Shown here one piece after another: positions 7,767 to 15,741 of a stretch of DNA of 64,000 nucleotides. The DNA is taken from contig NZ_CP123923.1 of the NCBI RefSeq assembly GCF_030450125.1, positions 4,030,001 through 4,094,000 of the forward strand, read 5' to 3'. The notes beneath the pieces are model-generated. The model saw only the letters and a list, made by a program, of their open reading frames with translations, had not been told where the DNA came from and made no database searches. The first letter of the stretch is position 1. Every line of letters begins with the position of its first letter. A program made the position numbers and the translations under genes. This DNA is from Streptomyces sp. WP-1 (lineage in GTDB: Bacteria > Actinomycetota > Actinomycetes > Streptomycetales > Streptomycetaceae).

Positions 7767-8545
7767 CGGGCGGCCTCCGCGGGCCGGGCGGCCTCGGTGT
7801 GCTCGGCGAGGAAGCCGCGGACGGTCTCGACGACCAGGTCCGGGCACACCAGGTGGGGGTAGTGGTCGCAGCCCTCGGGCACCAGCCGCCGGAACGGGCC
7901 GCCGACCGCGCGCTCGACGGCGTCGACCTGGGCCATGGAGCCGTACTCGTCCGCGTCGCCCTGGATCATCAGCACCGGGGCGGTGATGTCGAGGTCGTCC
8001 TCGATGGACCAGTCGCGGAAGGCGGGCGACAGCCAGACGCCGCTCCAGCGGTCGAAGACGCCCTGCGGGTCGTCGTGCACCATGGCCATCTTGCGGGCGA
8101 GCGGACCGGCCTCGTAGGCGGCGCGGGCGTTCTCGATGCCGACGCGGTTCGCGTCCTCGAAGTACATGTGCGGGCCCATCCCGACGACCGCTTCGACGGG
8201 GTGCGCCGAGGCGTGCAGCAGGGAGATGGAGGCGCCGTCGCTGTGGCCGACCAGGACGGGGCGGCGCAGGTCCAGCGCGTCCAGCAGTTCGGGCAGCACG
8301 GTCTGTGCGTGCTCGTGCATATAGCGGGGGGTGCGGGGCAGCGGGTCGGGGCCGCTGCCGCCGCTGCCGTGGCGGGAGTAGACCAGGGCGCGGCGCCCGG
8401 TGGCCTCGGCCAGCAGGGCGGGGAAGCGGCCCCAGGCCGCGAGGCAGCCGAGTCCGCCGTGCAGGAAGACCAGGGGCGCGAGGTCCGGGTCGCCGTCGAT
8501 GAGGACGTGTTCGAGCGGACCATTGCTCGTATCGATTACAGGCAC
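7763..8545 (-). CDS. Alpha/beta hydrolase
   Basis: A 260-residue alpha/beta-hydrolase. HGG (29-31) forms the oxyanion region, GHSDG holds the nucleophile S102, and D198 (GDADE) and H228 (CDHYPH) complete the triad. No signal peptide is visible, so it is cytoplasmic. It is the first gene of the leftward operon: the GTG at 8545 has AAGGA eight bases upstream, and its stop overlaps the adenylation gene (ATGA). Possible roles are release of the product from the carrier protein, editing of misloaded thioesters, or hydrolysis of a late intermediate; it lacks the context that would choose between these. Confidence 0.9.
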   Translation of the reverse strand: MPVIDTSNGPLEHVLIDGDPDLAPLVFLHGGLGCLAAWGRFPALLAEATGRRALVYSRHGSGGSGPDPLPRTPRYMHEHAQTVLPELLDALDLRRPVLVGHSDGASISLLHASAHPVEAVVGMGPHMYFEDANRVGIENARAAYEAGPLARKMAMVHDDPQGVFDRWSGVWLSPAFRDWSIEDDLDITAPVLMIQGDADEYGSMAQVDAVERAVGGPFRRLVPEGCDHYPHLVCPDLVVETVRGFLAEHTEAARPAEAAR

Positions 8546-9121
8546 AGCGAAAATCCTTCTCAGTGATCTACGGCAGCAGAACGAGAATTCCCGTAGAGCC
8601 CAGGGGGGCGGCGCATCACGAAGACCTGCGACAGGGCAGGGAAAATTCGATCGGCGCACCGGAAAACTCGGCAGCGGAGACAATGAAGGTGATAACTGCC
8701 TGAACGGCAGTGAAAAATTGGCACGGCCCGGCACAGCGCATGACGGCCGGCCGACGCATCGATTGACGCCGGAATGCCCATGCGGACGTTCCACGCCACC
8801 GATGGGCCGCGCGGCCGAGAACTGTTGCTGGAAAGGGCCTCAAGGGCCGCAAAGAAGCGTATTTCGGGCCACGGACACCATTCGGACAGTCCGGTCGGCC
8901 ACGCGTCGCTTTACCTTCTCTTTGACGTTCCTGTGCCAGGCCGGTCCACGGCGCGCACGAACGCTCCTCGCATATCAACCCCCGTTGAAAGTTCGACTAC
9001 ACACCGGCGTCCGGGCGCCCGCACTTATCCGGCACCCCGCCCGCTCGGCGACACCCAGAAGACTAGACACTGCACCCCGGGTGGAGAAATAACATTGATG
9101 CACCACCTATACACTCAAGGA
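8546..9121. promoter_or_regulatory. Divergent intergenic region between the operon and its LysR regulator
   Basis: These 576 bases hold no credible gene and are less G+C-rich than their surroundings, as expected for a regulatory region. They must contain the promoter of the ten-gene leftward operon and of the rightward LysR gene. A TATACA at 9108-9113 lies close to the LysR start and could be a -10 element giving a very short leader, but no good -35 partner is seen. I could not identify a convincing LysR T-N11-A site by eye. Confidence 0.6.
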
Positions 9122-9976
9122 ATGAACATCGATCTGCGCCACCTGCGATGCTTTCTGACCGTGGCGGAGGAAGGGGGATTCACGGCTGCCGGTCGCCGTC
9201 TGCATCTCACCCAGCCGACCCTGACCCGCAACATCAGGGCGCTGGAGCAATCCCTGGGTGTGAAGCTCTTCGAGCGCAGCACACGCAGAACGGAGCTGAC
9301 CGAGAAAGGCAAGGCCCTCCAGGAATCCCTCGCCCCCCTGCTGCGCCAGCTCGATTCGACACTGCGGGATTTACAGCAGGGGGAGAAACTGCGCATAGGG
9401 TTCAGCTGGGGACTTCCCGAGGGTTTGTCCCGGCTCGCAGCCCGGTTCGGCGAGGAGACCGGGGTCGGCGTCGAATTCATCCGCTGCGACACCCCCCAGG
9501 CCGGACTCGACACCGGCGAGGCCGACCTCGGCCTGCTGCGCAGCGCGTCGGTACCGAAGGGACTGCGCGGCCTGCGCCTGTACGAGGAGGAGCGCATCGC
9601 CGCCGTCCCCGCGAGCTGGCGGCTGGCCGAACGCACCGAGCTGGACTGGGCGGAACTCACCGACTTCCCGCTGATCATCAACACCGTCAGCGGCACCACC
9701 TTCCCCGACATGTGGCCCGCCGGACGCCGGCCGACGGTCGGCGCCGAGTGCCGCAATTTCGACGAGTGGCTGGAGCAGGTGGCCGTCGGCCTCGGCGTGG
9801 GCACCGCACCGGTCTCCGCCGCCCGCCGCTACACCCACCCCGCCGTCCGCCTCGTCCCGCTGACGGGCGCCCCCGCCGTGCCCGCCTACCTCGCCCACCC
9901 GTCCCACGGCGCCCACCCCCAGGCCGCACGCTTCGCCGACCAGGCCTGGCGGGCGGCCGACGAGTTGCAGGCGTAG
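9122..9976 (+). CDS. LysR family transcriptional regulator
   Basis: A 284-residue LysR-type regulator. Residues 1-60 form the winged HTH (FLTVAEEGGFTAAGRRLHLTQPT split into its helices, then ALEQSLGVKLFER), followed by a linker helix and a periplasmic-binding-protein-like effector domain. It is divergent from the biosynthetic operon, the normal arrangement for a LysR protein that controls its neighbours and represses itself, so it is probably the pathway-specific activator responding to a pathway metabolite. The family start pattern MNIDLRHLRCF favours 9122, though AGGA directly abuts that ATG; an in-frame ATG at 9098 with GGAGA upstream is the alternative. Confidence 0.92.
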   Translation: MNIDLRHLRCFLTVAEEGGFTAAGRRLHLTQPTLTRNIRALEQSLGVKLFERSTRRTELTEKGKALQESLAPLLRQLDSTLRDLQQGEKLRIGFSWGLPEGLSRLAARFGEETGVGVEFIRCDTPQAGLDTGEADLGLLRSASVPKGLRGLRLYEEERIAAVPASWRLAERTELDWAELTDFPLIINTVSGTTFPDMWPAGRRPTVGAECRNFDEWLEQVAVGLGVGTAPVSAARRYTHPAVRLVPLTGAPAVPAYLAHPSHGAHPQAARFADQAWRAADELQA

Positions 9977-10008
9977 CGGCCTCCGCGCCACGCCCCGGGC
10001 CCGACGCG

Positions 10009-10053
10009 AAAAAGGGCCCTCCGACCAGTGTTTCCACAGGTCAGAGGGCCCTT
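10009..10053 (-). terminator. Rho-independent terminator after tRNA-Ala
   Basis: Inverted repeat with arms at 10012-10026 and 10039-10053 (AAGGGCCCTCCGACC pairing with one mismatch), a 12-base loop, and a run of five T on the minus strand at the distal end. It lies directly downstream of the leftward tRNA-Ala and may also stop LysR transcription coming the other way. Confidence 0.8.
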
Positions 10054-10059
10054 GAGAAG

Positions 10060-10132
10060 TGGAGCCTAGGGGAGTCGAACCCCTGACATCCGCCATGCAA
10101 AGACGGCGCTCTACCAACTGAGCTAAGGCCCC
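10060..10132 (-). tRNA. tRNA-Ala (TGC anticodon)
   Basis: A 73-base cloverleaf on the minus strand: acceptor GGGGCCT pairs with AGGCTCC apart from a wobble, the D-arm contains AGCTCAGTTGGTAGAGC, the anticodon loop reads TTTGCAT (anticodon TGC), and the T-arm contains GGTTCGACTCC. The 3' CCA is not encoded. A terminator follows at 10009-10053. The 3' end faces the biosynthetic cluster, the side on which mobile elements usually integrate. Confidence 0.96.
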
Positions 10133-10256
10133 GGGAAGGGAGTGGCCTCCGGAGGGGGTGTCCCAGCCGGTGCCGGGACCAGAGTACCGGGTCACCCCCC
10201 GTATCCCGCAAAAAGATTGGGGGTCCCCGCGGATGACCACGCTCCGTAAGATGCTC

Positions 10257-10286
10257 AACCGTGGTTCGCTACAGCGAACCGCGGTT
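10257..10286. promoter_or_regulatory. Palindromic operator candidate upstream of the HTH regulator
   Basis: Two 14-base arms, AACCGTGGTTCGCT (10257-10270) and AGCGAACCGCGGTT (10273-10286), separated by AC and complementary except for one position. The site ends 26 bases before the start of an HTH protein gene, a position typical of an autoregulatory operator. No T-run follows, so a terminator is less likely. Confidence 0.65.
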
Positions 10287-10312
10287 TTCAGGGGAAGCGA
10301 TGGGGAGACGCA

Positions 10313-10861
10313 ATGGACGCCGCACAGCAGGAAGCCACCGCAAGAGCGAGAGAGCTTCAGCGGAACTGGTACGGGGAGCCGCTGGGGGCGCTCTTCCGTA
10401 AGCTGATCGACGATCTCGGGCTCAACCAGGCCCGGCTCGCGGCGGTTCTGGGGCTGTCCGCCCCGATGCTCTCGCAGCTGATGAGCGGCCAGCGCGCCAA
10501 GATCGGCAACCCCGCGGTGGTCCAGCGGGTGCAGCTGCTCCAGGAGCTGGCGGCACAGGTGGCGGACGGCAGCGTCAGCGCGGCCGAGGCGACCGCGCGG
10601 ATGGACGAGATCAAGAAGTCCCAGGGGGGCTCGGTGCTGAGCAACACCACGCACACGACGAACGGTTCGGGCGCGCCCACCGTCAAGCGGGTCGTCCGCG
10701 AGATCCAGTCGCTGCTGCGCTCGGTGGCCGCCGCGAGCGACATCATCGAGGCGGCGGACGCGCTCGCCCCGACCCAGCCCGAACTCGCGGAGTTCCTGCG
10801 GGTCTACGGTGCCGGCCGCACCTCCGACGCGGTCGCGCACTACCAGTCGCACCAGAACTGA
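10313..10861 (+). CDS. Helix-turn-helix DNA-binding protein
   Basis: A 182-residue cytoplasmic protein. Residues about 33-65 form a Cro/C1-like HTH (LNQARLAAVLGLSAPMLSQL, then MSGQRAKIGNP). The middle (about 95-125) is polar and probably flexible, and the C-terminal 60 residues are helical without a recognised domain. The start ATG has GGGGAG five bases upstream. It is followed after 66 bases by a Ser/Thr kinase on the same strand, so the two may be co-transcribed and the regulator might be a kinase substrate; that is inference. A near-perfect palindrome sits just upstream of the start. Confidence 0.85.
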   Translation: MDAAQQEATARARELQRNWYGEPLGALFRKLIDDLGLNQARLAAVLGLSAPMLSQLMSGQRAKIGNPAVVQRVQLLQELAAQVADGSVSAAEATARMDEIKKSQGGSVLSNTTHTTNGSGAPTVKRVVREIQSLLRSVAAASDIIEAADALAPTQPELAEFLRVYGAGRTSDAVAHYQSHQN

Positions 10862-10927
10862 GCGCCCGCCCGGCGCAGGAGGCGGCCGGGAGGGGCGGGG
10901 GCCCGAGGGGGAGGAGCTGCGGCAGTC

Positions 10928-12286
10928 ATGGGTGAGATGTTCAACGGCCGGTACGAACTGGCCGACCCGATCGGGCGCGGCGGCGCGGGCGACGTATGGC
11001 GCGTCTGGGACCACCGGCGCAGGCGCTATGTGGCCGCCAAGGTGCTCCAGCAGCGCGACGCCCACTCCCTCCTGCGCTTCGTGCGCGAACAGGCCCTGCG
11101 CATCGACCATCCCCATGTCCTCGCCCCGGCCAGCTGGGCCGCCGACGACGACCAGGTGCTGCTCACCATGGACCTGGTCGCGGGCGGCTCCCTCGTCCGC
11201 CTCGTCAACGACTACGGCCCCCTGCCGCCGGCGTTCGTCTGCGTCCTGCTCGACCAGCTGCTGTCCGGACTCGCCGCCGTGCACGCGGAGGGCGTCGTGC
11301 ACCGGGACATCAAGCCCGCCAACATCCTTCTGGAGGCGACCGGTACGGGCCGGCCCCGGCTGCGGCTCGGGGACTTCGGCATCGCCATGCGGTTCGGGGA
11401 GCCGCGGCTGACCGAGACCAACCTCGTGGTGGGCACGCCCGGTTATCTCGCCCCGGAACAACTGGCGGGCTCCGACCCGGACTTCACCGCCGACCTGTTC
11501 GCGGTGGGCCTCGTCGCCGTTTATCTGCTCGAAGGCGCCAGACCCGACGCCGGGGAACTCGTGCGGTACTTCACCGAGCACGGCACCCCGGGCGCGCCCA
11601 AGGGCATCCCCGGGCCGCTGTGGGAGGTCGTCGCCACGCTGCTCCAGCCCGATCCACAGGCCCGGTACCGCTCCGCCACGGGGGCCCGCAAGTCGCTCGC
11701 CGGGGTCATCGAGCTGCTGCCGGAGCCGTCCCTGGACGACGAGCCGATCGAGATCTTCGACCAACTCCCACCCCTGCCGCAGGGTTTCGGCCCGAACGGC
11801 CCGCTGAAGAACGCGCGGAGGCCCGGCACCGCCCCGCCGCCGGACGCGGTCACCGGCTCCTCGCCGGGCACCGCCCCGCTGCCGGACACGGACACCGGCT
11901 CGCTGTCGGACACCGGAAGCTTCCGCCTCCCGCCCCCGGCCCTCGACCCCACACCGCCCCCGCCCGCCGTACCGCCGCCGCCCTCCACACCCCCCACACC
12001 CACACCGTCGTACGGCTCCTGGCCGCCACCGCCCGCACACCCCACCCACCAGACGCACCCCGCGCCCGCGCACCCCGGCGACAGCATCACCGCCGCTTAC
12101 ACCACCCCGGCCACCCAAACCCCCCAGGCGGCCCCGGCTTCCCCACCCCTCACGCCCCGTACCCCGGCCCCCCACGGTCGCCGCGCCCGGCGCCGTCCGG
12201 GTCCCCCGGCCAAGGCCGTCGTCCCGATCCTGCTGCTGGCGCTGGCCTGTTACGCCGTGGGCTTCTGGGCGCTGACCCGCGTCTGA
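10928..12286 (+). CDS. Membrane-anchored Ser/Thr protein kinase (Hanks type, PknB-like)
   Basis: A 452-residue kinase. Residues 9-270 form the kinase domain with GRGGAG (16-21), ATP-binding K38 (AAK), catalytic HRD (125-127, VHRDIKPAN), DFG (149-151) and APE (175-177), so it should be active. Residues about 290-425 are rich in proline, threonine and alanine. One transmembrane helix (about 432-449, VVPILLLALACYAVGFWAL) ends only a few residues before the stop, so there is no external sensor domain, unlike PknB. The 3' end overlaps the convergent secreted-protein gene by 37 bases. It probably phosphorylates cytosolic or membrane partners; none can be named from the sequence. Confidence 0.92.
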   Translation: MGEMFNGRYELADPIGRGGAGDVWRVWDHRRRRYVAAKVLQQRDAHSLLRFVREQALRIDHPHVLAPASWAADDDQVLLTMDLVAGGSLVRLVNDYGPLPPAFVCVLLDQLLSGLAAVHAEGVVHRDIKPANILLEATGTGRPRLRLGDFGIAMRFGEPRLTETNLVVGTPGYLAPEQLAGSDPDFTADLFAVGLVAVYLLEGARPDAGELVRYFTEHGTPGAPKGIPGPLWEVVATLLQPDPQARYRSATGARKSLAGVIELLPEPSLDDEPIEIFDQLPPLPQGFGPNGPLKNARRPGTAPPPDAVTGSSPGTAPLPDTDTGSLSDTGSFRLPPPALDPTPPPPAVPPPPSTPPTPTPSYGSWPPPPAHPTHQTHPAPAHPGDSITAAYTTPATQTPQAAPASPPLTPRTPAPHGRRARRRPGPPAKAVVPILLLALACYAVGFWALTRV

Positions 12287-13599
12287 GCCCGCCGGGCCGC
12301 CAGCGTCCAACCGCCGAGCACCAGCAGCAGCGCGGTCCCCAGCCCGATCCCGCCGGCCGCGACGGCCTTCATCTCCAGGGAGCCGCCGCCCCCGGCGCCC
12401 CCGCCGTCCGCGATCGGCATCGCCGCCTCGTCCTGATCCGTCGGTGTGAAGACGCCGGCCGGCCGCGGGCGCCCGGCGTACCCCGGCCCGGCGTGCGCCC
12501 GGCCGTCCACGCGGACCCGCAACGTCACCTCGTACGGCCCCTGCCCGAAGGTGTCGCCCAGCCGCTCGCTGAGGTGCAGCACCAGGTAGTAGTCACCGGC
12601 GAAGCGCAGGGCGCCGACGGCGGCGGGGGCGGCGTAGCGGTTGGCGTACTCGACGGGCGGCAGCGGTGCGAGGGCGACGGGCTTGCGGACGCCGGTGTAG
12701 CCGAGGGAGACATCGTCGGCGAGGCCCCGGACCGGGTCGTACAGGGAGAGGTCCAGGGCGCCGCCCACGTACCCGTGCCCCGGCGCGCCGCCCAGTTCGG
12801 CGGAGGCCTGGAGCCGGCGGCCCCAGTCGAGCGGCACCTTGTAGAACACGGTCCGGCCGGGCACGAGGGCGGTACGCCAGACCCCCGGCCCCACCGCCCG
12901 GGCCGCCGTGAAGCCCGCCCCGCCGGCGCGCTCGCGGGCCTCGCCGGTGATCGGCTCGGGCGAGGCGGAGTCCCAGGTCCGGGGCGCGTCGCTGGGACCG
13001 GGGGAGGCGAGCCGGGGTTCCGTGACGGGGGCCAGTTCCAGGTCCCAGGGCGTGGACGCGCCCCCGGTGTCGAGGCGTTCGACCAGCACCGAGTACGTCC
13101 CCGCGCCCTGGCACAGCGCCCTGCCCGCCTCGCGTTTGCCGAGGGCGGTGACCGGACGCGGGCTGAGCCCGGCGCCGAAGCGGGCGGTGGCGAAGGAGCA
13201 GGCCGTGCCGTGCGCGTCCCGGACGGAGACCCGGATGCCGTCGGTGGAGGTGACCTCGGTGTGCGCGGGCGGTACGGCGGTGACGGGGACGTACGCCGTG
13301 GCCGTGGCGTCGGCGAGGTCGAGGCGGTAGGTGAGGCGGCCGTGCGCGGGCAGCGAGCCGCGGTAGACACGGCCGGGGTCCAGGCGCGGCGCGCCGGCGG
13401 CGGAGGCCGTGCCCTCCACGGTGCGGGCGCCGGGGGCGAAGGCGTAGGCCCCGGGGCCGGTGGCGGCCGACGCGGCGGCGGCCGGGAGCAGTCCCGTTCC
13501 GCACAGCCCCAGTGCCAGGAGTACGGCGGCCGGGCGCCCGCCGCGCCGTATCCACGCCGTACGTCCGTGCCCCCGTACCCCGCGCCTGAGCCGCCCCAC
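12250..13599 (-). CDS. Secreted protein with C-terminal membrane anchor, unknown function
   Basis: I do not recognise a named family. The 449-residue product starts with an arginine-rich n-region and a hydrophobic stretch (AAVLLALGLCGTGLLPAAAAS) typical of an export signal. The large middle region is beta-rich with Asp, Tyr and Gly and resembles external beta-sandwich modules. Near the C-terminus a Gly-rich linker precedes one transmembrane helix (GIGLGTALLLVLGGWTL) and a short basic tail, so most of the protein would be outside the cell. The GTG at 13599 was chosen for GGAGG seven bases upstream. It converges on the kinase gene and overlaps its end by 37 bases. Confidence 0.75.
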   Translation of the reverse strand: MGRLRRGVRGHGRTAWIRRGGRPAAVLLALGLCGTGLLPAAAASAATGPGAYAFAPGARTVEGTASAAGAPRLDPGRVYRGSLPAHGRLTYRLDLADATATAYVPVTAVPPAHTEVTSTDGIRVSVRDAHGTACSFATARFGAGLSPRPVTALGKREAGRALCQGAGTYSVLVERLDTGGASTPWDLELAPVTEPRLASPGPSDAPRTWDSASPEPITGEARERAGGAGFTAARAVGPGVWRTALVPGRTVFYKVPLDWGRRLQASAELGGAPGHGYVGGALDLSLYDPVRGLADDVSLGYTGVRKPVALAPLPPVEYANRYAAPAAVGALRFAGDYYLVLHLSERLGDTFGQGPYEVTLRVRVDGRAHAGPGYAGRPRPAGVFTPTDQDEAAMPIADGGGAGGGGSLEMKAVAAGGIGLGTALLLVLGGWTLAARRAQTRVSAQKPTA

Positions 13600-13755
13600 G
13601 TGCACCCCTCCGACGTCACGTCCTGGCGGCCCATCCTGCCCCGGCGGCCACCGTGGCATCAGGGCAATGCGCGGGACCGGCCGAAAGACCCCGCCCCCGG
13701 CCGCCCGGCGCGGCCACGCGTACCGCACCCCCCAGGACCCCGCAACCCCAAGCAA

Positions 13756-13786
13756 AGACCCCGGTCGCTTGGTGCGACCGGGGTCT
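13756..13786. terminator. Terminator hairpin downstream of the DLW-39 gene
   Basis: Perfect 13-base stem AGACCCCGGTCGC (13756-13768) with a five-base loop. On the minus strand it is followed by TTTGCTT, placed 21 bases after the stop of the leftward microprotein gene. Confidence 0.8.
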
Positions 13787-13807
13787 GCTGAAATTCGGGA
13801 ATCGGAC

Positions 13808-13936
13808 TCACGAACCCGTGGGCACGGAGTCAGTCGCCTCCGTCCACAGGTCCTGCTCGGCGCGATCCGCCTGAATCTGGCGGTACACGAGGAGCCCGCC
13901 GATGGCGGCCAGTGCGACCAGGAGCAGCTTCTTCAC
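13808..13936 (-). CDS. DLW-39 family microprotein
   Basis: A 42-residue protein starting from GTG at 13936, with GAGG seven bases upstream. It is one N-terminal hydrophobic helix (KKLLLVALAAIGGLLVYRQ) followed by a charged tail with the family-defining EQDLW motif. DLW-39 proteins are short single-pass membrane proteins found in actinobacteria near the gyrA region; their role is not established. It stands alone between convergent terminator hairpins and a divergent intergenic region. Confidence 0.85.
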   Translation of the reverse strand: MKKLLLVALAAIGGLLVYRQIQADRAEQDLWTEATDSVPTGS

Positions 13937-14285
13937 CGCGCGACCTCGTCTTTCCTTGACGTAGGGGACCTCTGGCGCCCGACTATACACACCGGCCGAT
14001 ATCGATCGGTGACCTGCGTCCGGCCCCAACTCCGGTGCCCGCCAGCGCAATAGCGCAGGTCGGACACCGTTCCGATCGGAGGGTGATCACACCCCCACGG
14101 ACGGTCACTTTGCTCCCCCTTCGCGCACCCTGACCGCGATTTAGGGGTTTTCCGACCTTCTTACGGCCATCCGGGTGGTGTTCATCAGAACAACGCCGCG
14201 CCACGGGCGTCGGTCCACCACTTCGCGGTCCACATACACATCATGAGGAAAGTACGCAAATCGCCCAACCCGAAAGTGAGGGGCC
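13937..14285. other. Divergent intergenic region, no gene seen
   Basis: 349 bases between the leftward DLW-39 gene and the rightward small secreted protein gene. It must hold both promoters. A short imperfect repeat around 14082-14108 (GTGATCAC, then ACGGTCAC) is visible, but I see no site that I can assign. Confidence 0.5.
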
Positions 14286-14675
14286 ATGGACCGGAACAAG
14301 GTCATGAAGCTGTGGACTGCCATCGTCACCGCCTTTCTCGCGCTGTGCACGACGCTCGGACTCGTGAGCGCCGCCACCGCCCCCGCGGCCGCCGCGCCGC
14401 GCACCGAGAGCCCCCGCACCGAGACCGCGCCCCGCACGGCCCCGGCGATCCCGGCACCACGGCACTGGTCCTCCACCAAGGCCCTGCCCCCCACGATGAA
14501 ACAGCGGATCCGGGCCGAGGCCCACGGCAAATCCCCCAGCTGCCGGCACCGGTCCCTCGACGACAGCGAGCTGACACCGGAGGGCCACGAGACACAGAAG
14601 GCCCGCGAGACGCAGGAGACGGAACGGACCGGGGAGACGGAGGCCAGAGAGCCTTCCGCGTCGCTCGACTGCTGA
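14286..14675 (+). CDS. Small secreted protein, conserved in Streptomyces, unknown function
   Basis: A 129-residue protein with a clear signal peptide: basic start (MDRNKVMK), hydrophobic core (LWTAIVTAFLALCTTLGLVS) and an AAAAP cleavage region near residue 37. The mature part is short, rich in Thr, Glu, Arg and Pro, and almost certainly disordered, with two cysteines (in PSCRH and the last residue). I think it resembles a Streptomyces-specific domain of unknown function but cannot confirm this. GAGG lies four bases before the ATG; an internal ATG at codon 7 is an alternative. A terminator hairpin follows at 14753. Confidence 0.7.
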   Translation: MDRNKVMKLWTAIVTAFLALCTTLGLVSAATAPAAAAPRTESPRTETAPRTAPAIPAPRHWSSTKALPPTMKQRIRAEAHGKSPSCRHRSLDDSELTPEGHETQKARETQETERTGETEAREPSASLDC

Positions 14676-14752
14676 ACCGGCCCTCCTCTCCTCCTCGGCA
14701 CCGCGACGTCTCGACAACTCGGCGACTTGCGTACGCACGGTCGACACGGAAG

Positions 14753-14778
14753 GACCCCCGGCCACACGGCCGGGGGTC
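14753..14778. terminator. Terminator hairpin
   Basis: Perfect 11-base stem GACCCCCGGCC (14753-14763), loop ACAC, partner arm to 14778. It follows the small secreted protein gene. No long T-run, so termination would be of the stem-dependent kind common in Streptomyces. Confidence 0.65.
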
Positions 14779-14800
14779 TCGCGCGTTCTCCCGGAGAACG

Positions 14801-14870
14801 AACAGGGGGCGAACAGGGGTGAACAGGGGTGGAGAGGGGGTGGACAGGCACGAACAAGGGGCGGACAGGG
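14801..14870. repeat. Degenerate ~10-bp purine-rich tandem repeat
   Basis: Seven units near GAACAGGGGT, with copies 14811-14820 and 14821-14830 identical and the rest diverged. The strand is almost entirely purine at intervals of about one helical turn. It lies between the terminator at 14778 and the glycosyltransferase gene, so it could be part of that promoter region. Confidence 0.7.
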
Positions 14871-14934
14871 GCCGGAGCCGCGCCGGGCGGGGCCTGAGAC
14901 GATGGCCGCGACATCCCGGAGAGGTCTTTGAGAG

Positions 14935-15714
14935 GTGGTGAGTGCTGCCGTGACCCGGCGCGCCACCGTTGTCACCGTCGTCACCGCCGTCCACGCCCCC
15001 TCGGCCCGGTTCCTGCCGGACGCCTGGGCGTCCCTGTGCGCGCAGGAACTGCCCGGCGGCGCGCGCTGGGAGTGGGTGATCCAGGAGGACGGCACGACGG
15101 ACGAGGTCCGCCCGTACGTCCCCGAGGACCCGCGCGTCGTCTTCCACCAGGGCAGACCCGGTGGTCCGGGGGTCGCCCGCACGATCGCGCTGGCGCACGC
15201 GCGGGGCGCGTATGTGAAGGTCCTGGACGCCGACGACCGGCTCACCCCGGGCGCGCTCGCCCGCGATCTCGCCGTGCTCCAGGCGCGTCCCGGCCTCGGC
15301 TGGACCACCTGCCGGGTGCTGGACCTGCTGCCCGACGGCTCCACGGCCGGTTTCCCCGGCGACCCGGACGAGGGCCCGCTGGAACGCGGCACCGTGCTGC
15401 GGCACTGGAAGGCGAACGACTTCCGGCCCCCGGTCCACCCGGCGACCCTGTGCGTGCGCCGGGAGCTGCTGGCCGCGCTCGGCGGCTGGATGGCGCTGCC
15501 CGCCTCCGAGGACACCGGGCTGCTGCTGGCGCTGGACGCGGTGAGCCGCGGCTGGTTCTCGGCCGAGCCAGGGCTGCTCTACCGCAAGTGGGAGGGCCAG
15601 GTCACCGGCCAGTCGTCCCACACCGACCCCGCCGAGCGCACGGCACGCGCGGCGGTCGTGGAGGCCAGGGCGCGCGCACTGGCCGGCCTCGGCTGGACGT
15701 ATCCGGCGCCGTAA
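14935..15714 (+). CDS. Family 2 glycosyltransferase
   Basis: A 259-residue GT-A fold glycosyltransferase. The N-terminal strand TVVTVVTAVHAP leads into the sugar-nucleotide-binding D52 (QEDGTTDE) and the metal-binding DADD at 98-101 (VLDADDRL). The SEDTGLLLAL segment (about 200-210) resembles the ED acceptor-side motif of the family. It would transfer a sugar from a nucleotide donor to an unknown acceptor in the cytosol; there is no transmembrane segment. Two tandem GTG codons (14935, 14938) and a third at 14950 are all possible starts; I took the first because GGAGAGG lies ten bases upstream. Confidence 0.85.
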   Translation: MVSAAVTRRATVVTVVTAVHAPSARFLPDAWASLCAQELPGGARWEWVIQEDGTTDEVRPYVPEDPRVVFHQGRPGGPGVARTIALAHARGAYVKVLDADDRLTPGALARDLAVLQARPGLGWTTCRVLDLLPDGSTAGFPGDPDEGPLERGTVLRHWKANDFRPPVHPATLCVRRELLAALGGWMALPASEDTGLLLALDAVSRGWFSAEPGLLYRKWEGQVTGQSSHTDPAERTARAAVVEARARALAGLGWTYPAP

Positions 15715-15741
15715 CCGTCGTACTCCCCCCGATGGGCGCGC

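Noticed and set aside
8560..8978. Short minus-strand open frames between the operon and the LysR gene
   Set aside because: They lack ribosome sites and show no protein-like composition; the region is the divergent promoter.
9106..9121. Firm -10 element for the LysR gene
   Set aside because: TATACA is present but has no -35 partner at a normal distance, so it is only mentioned as possible.
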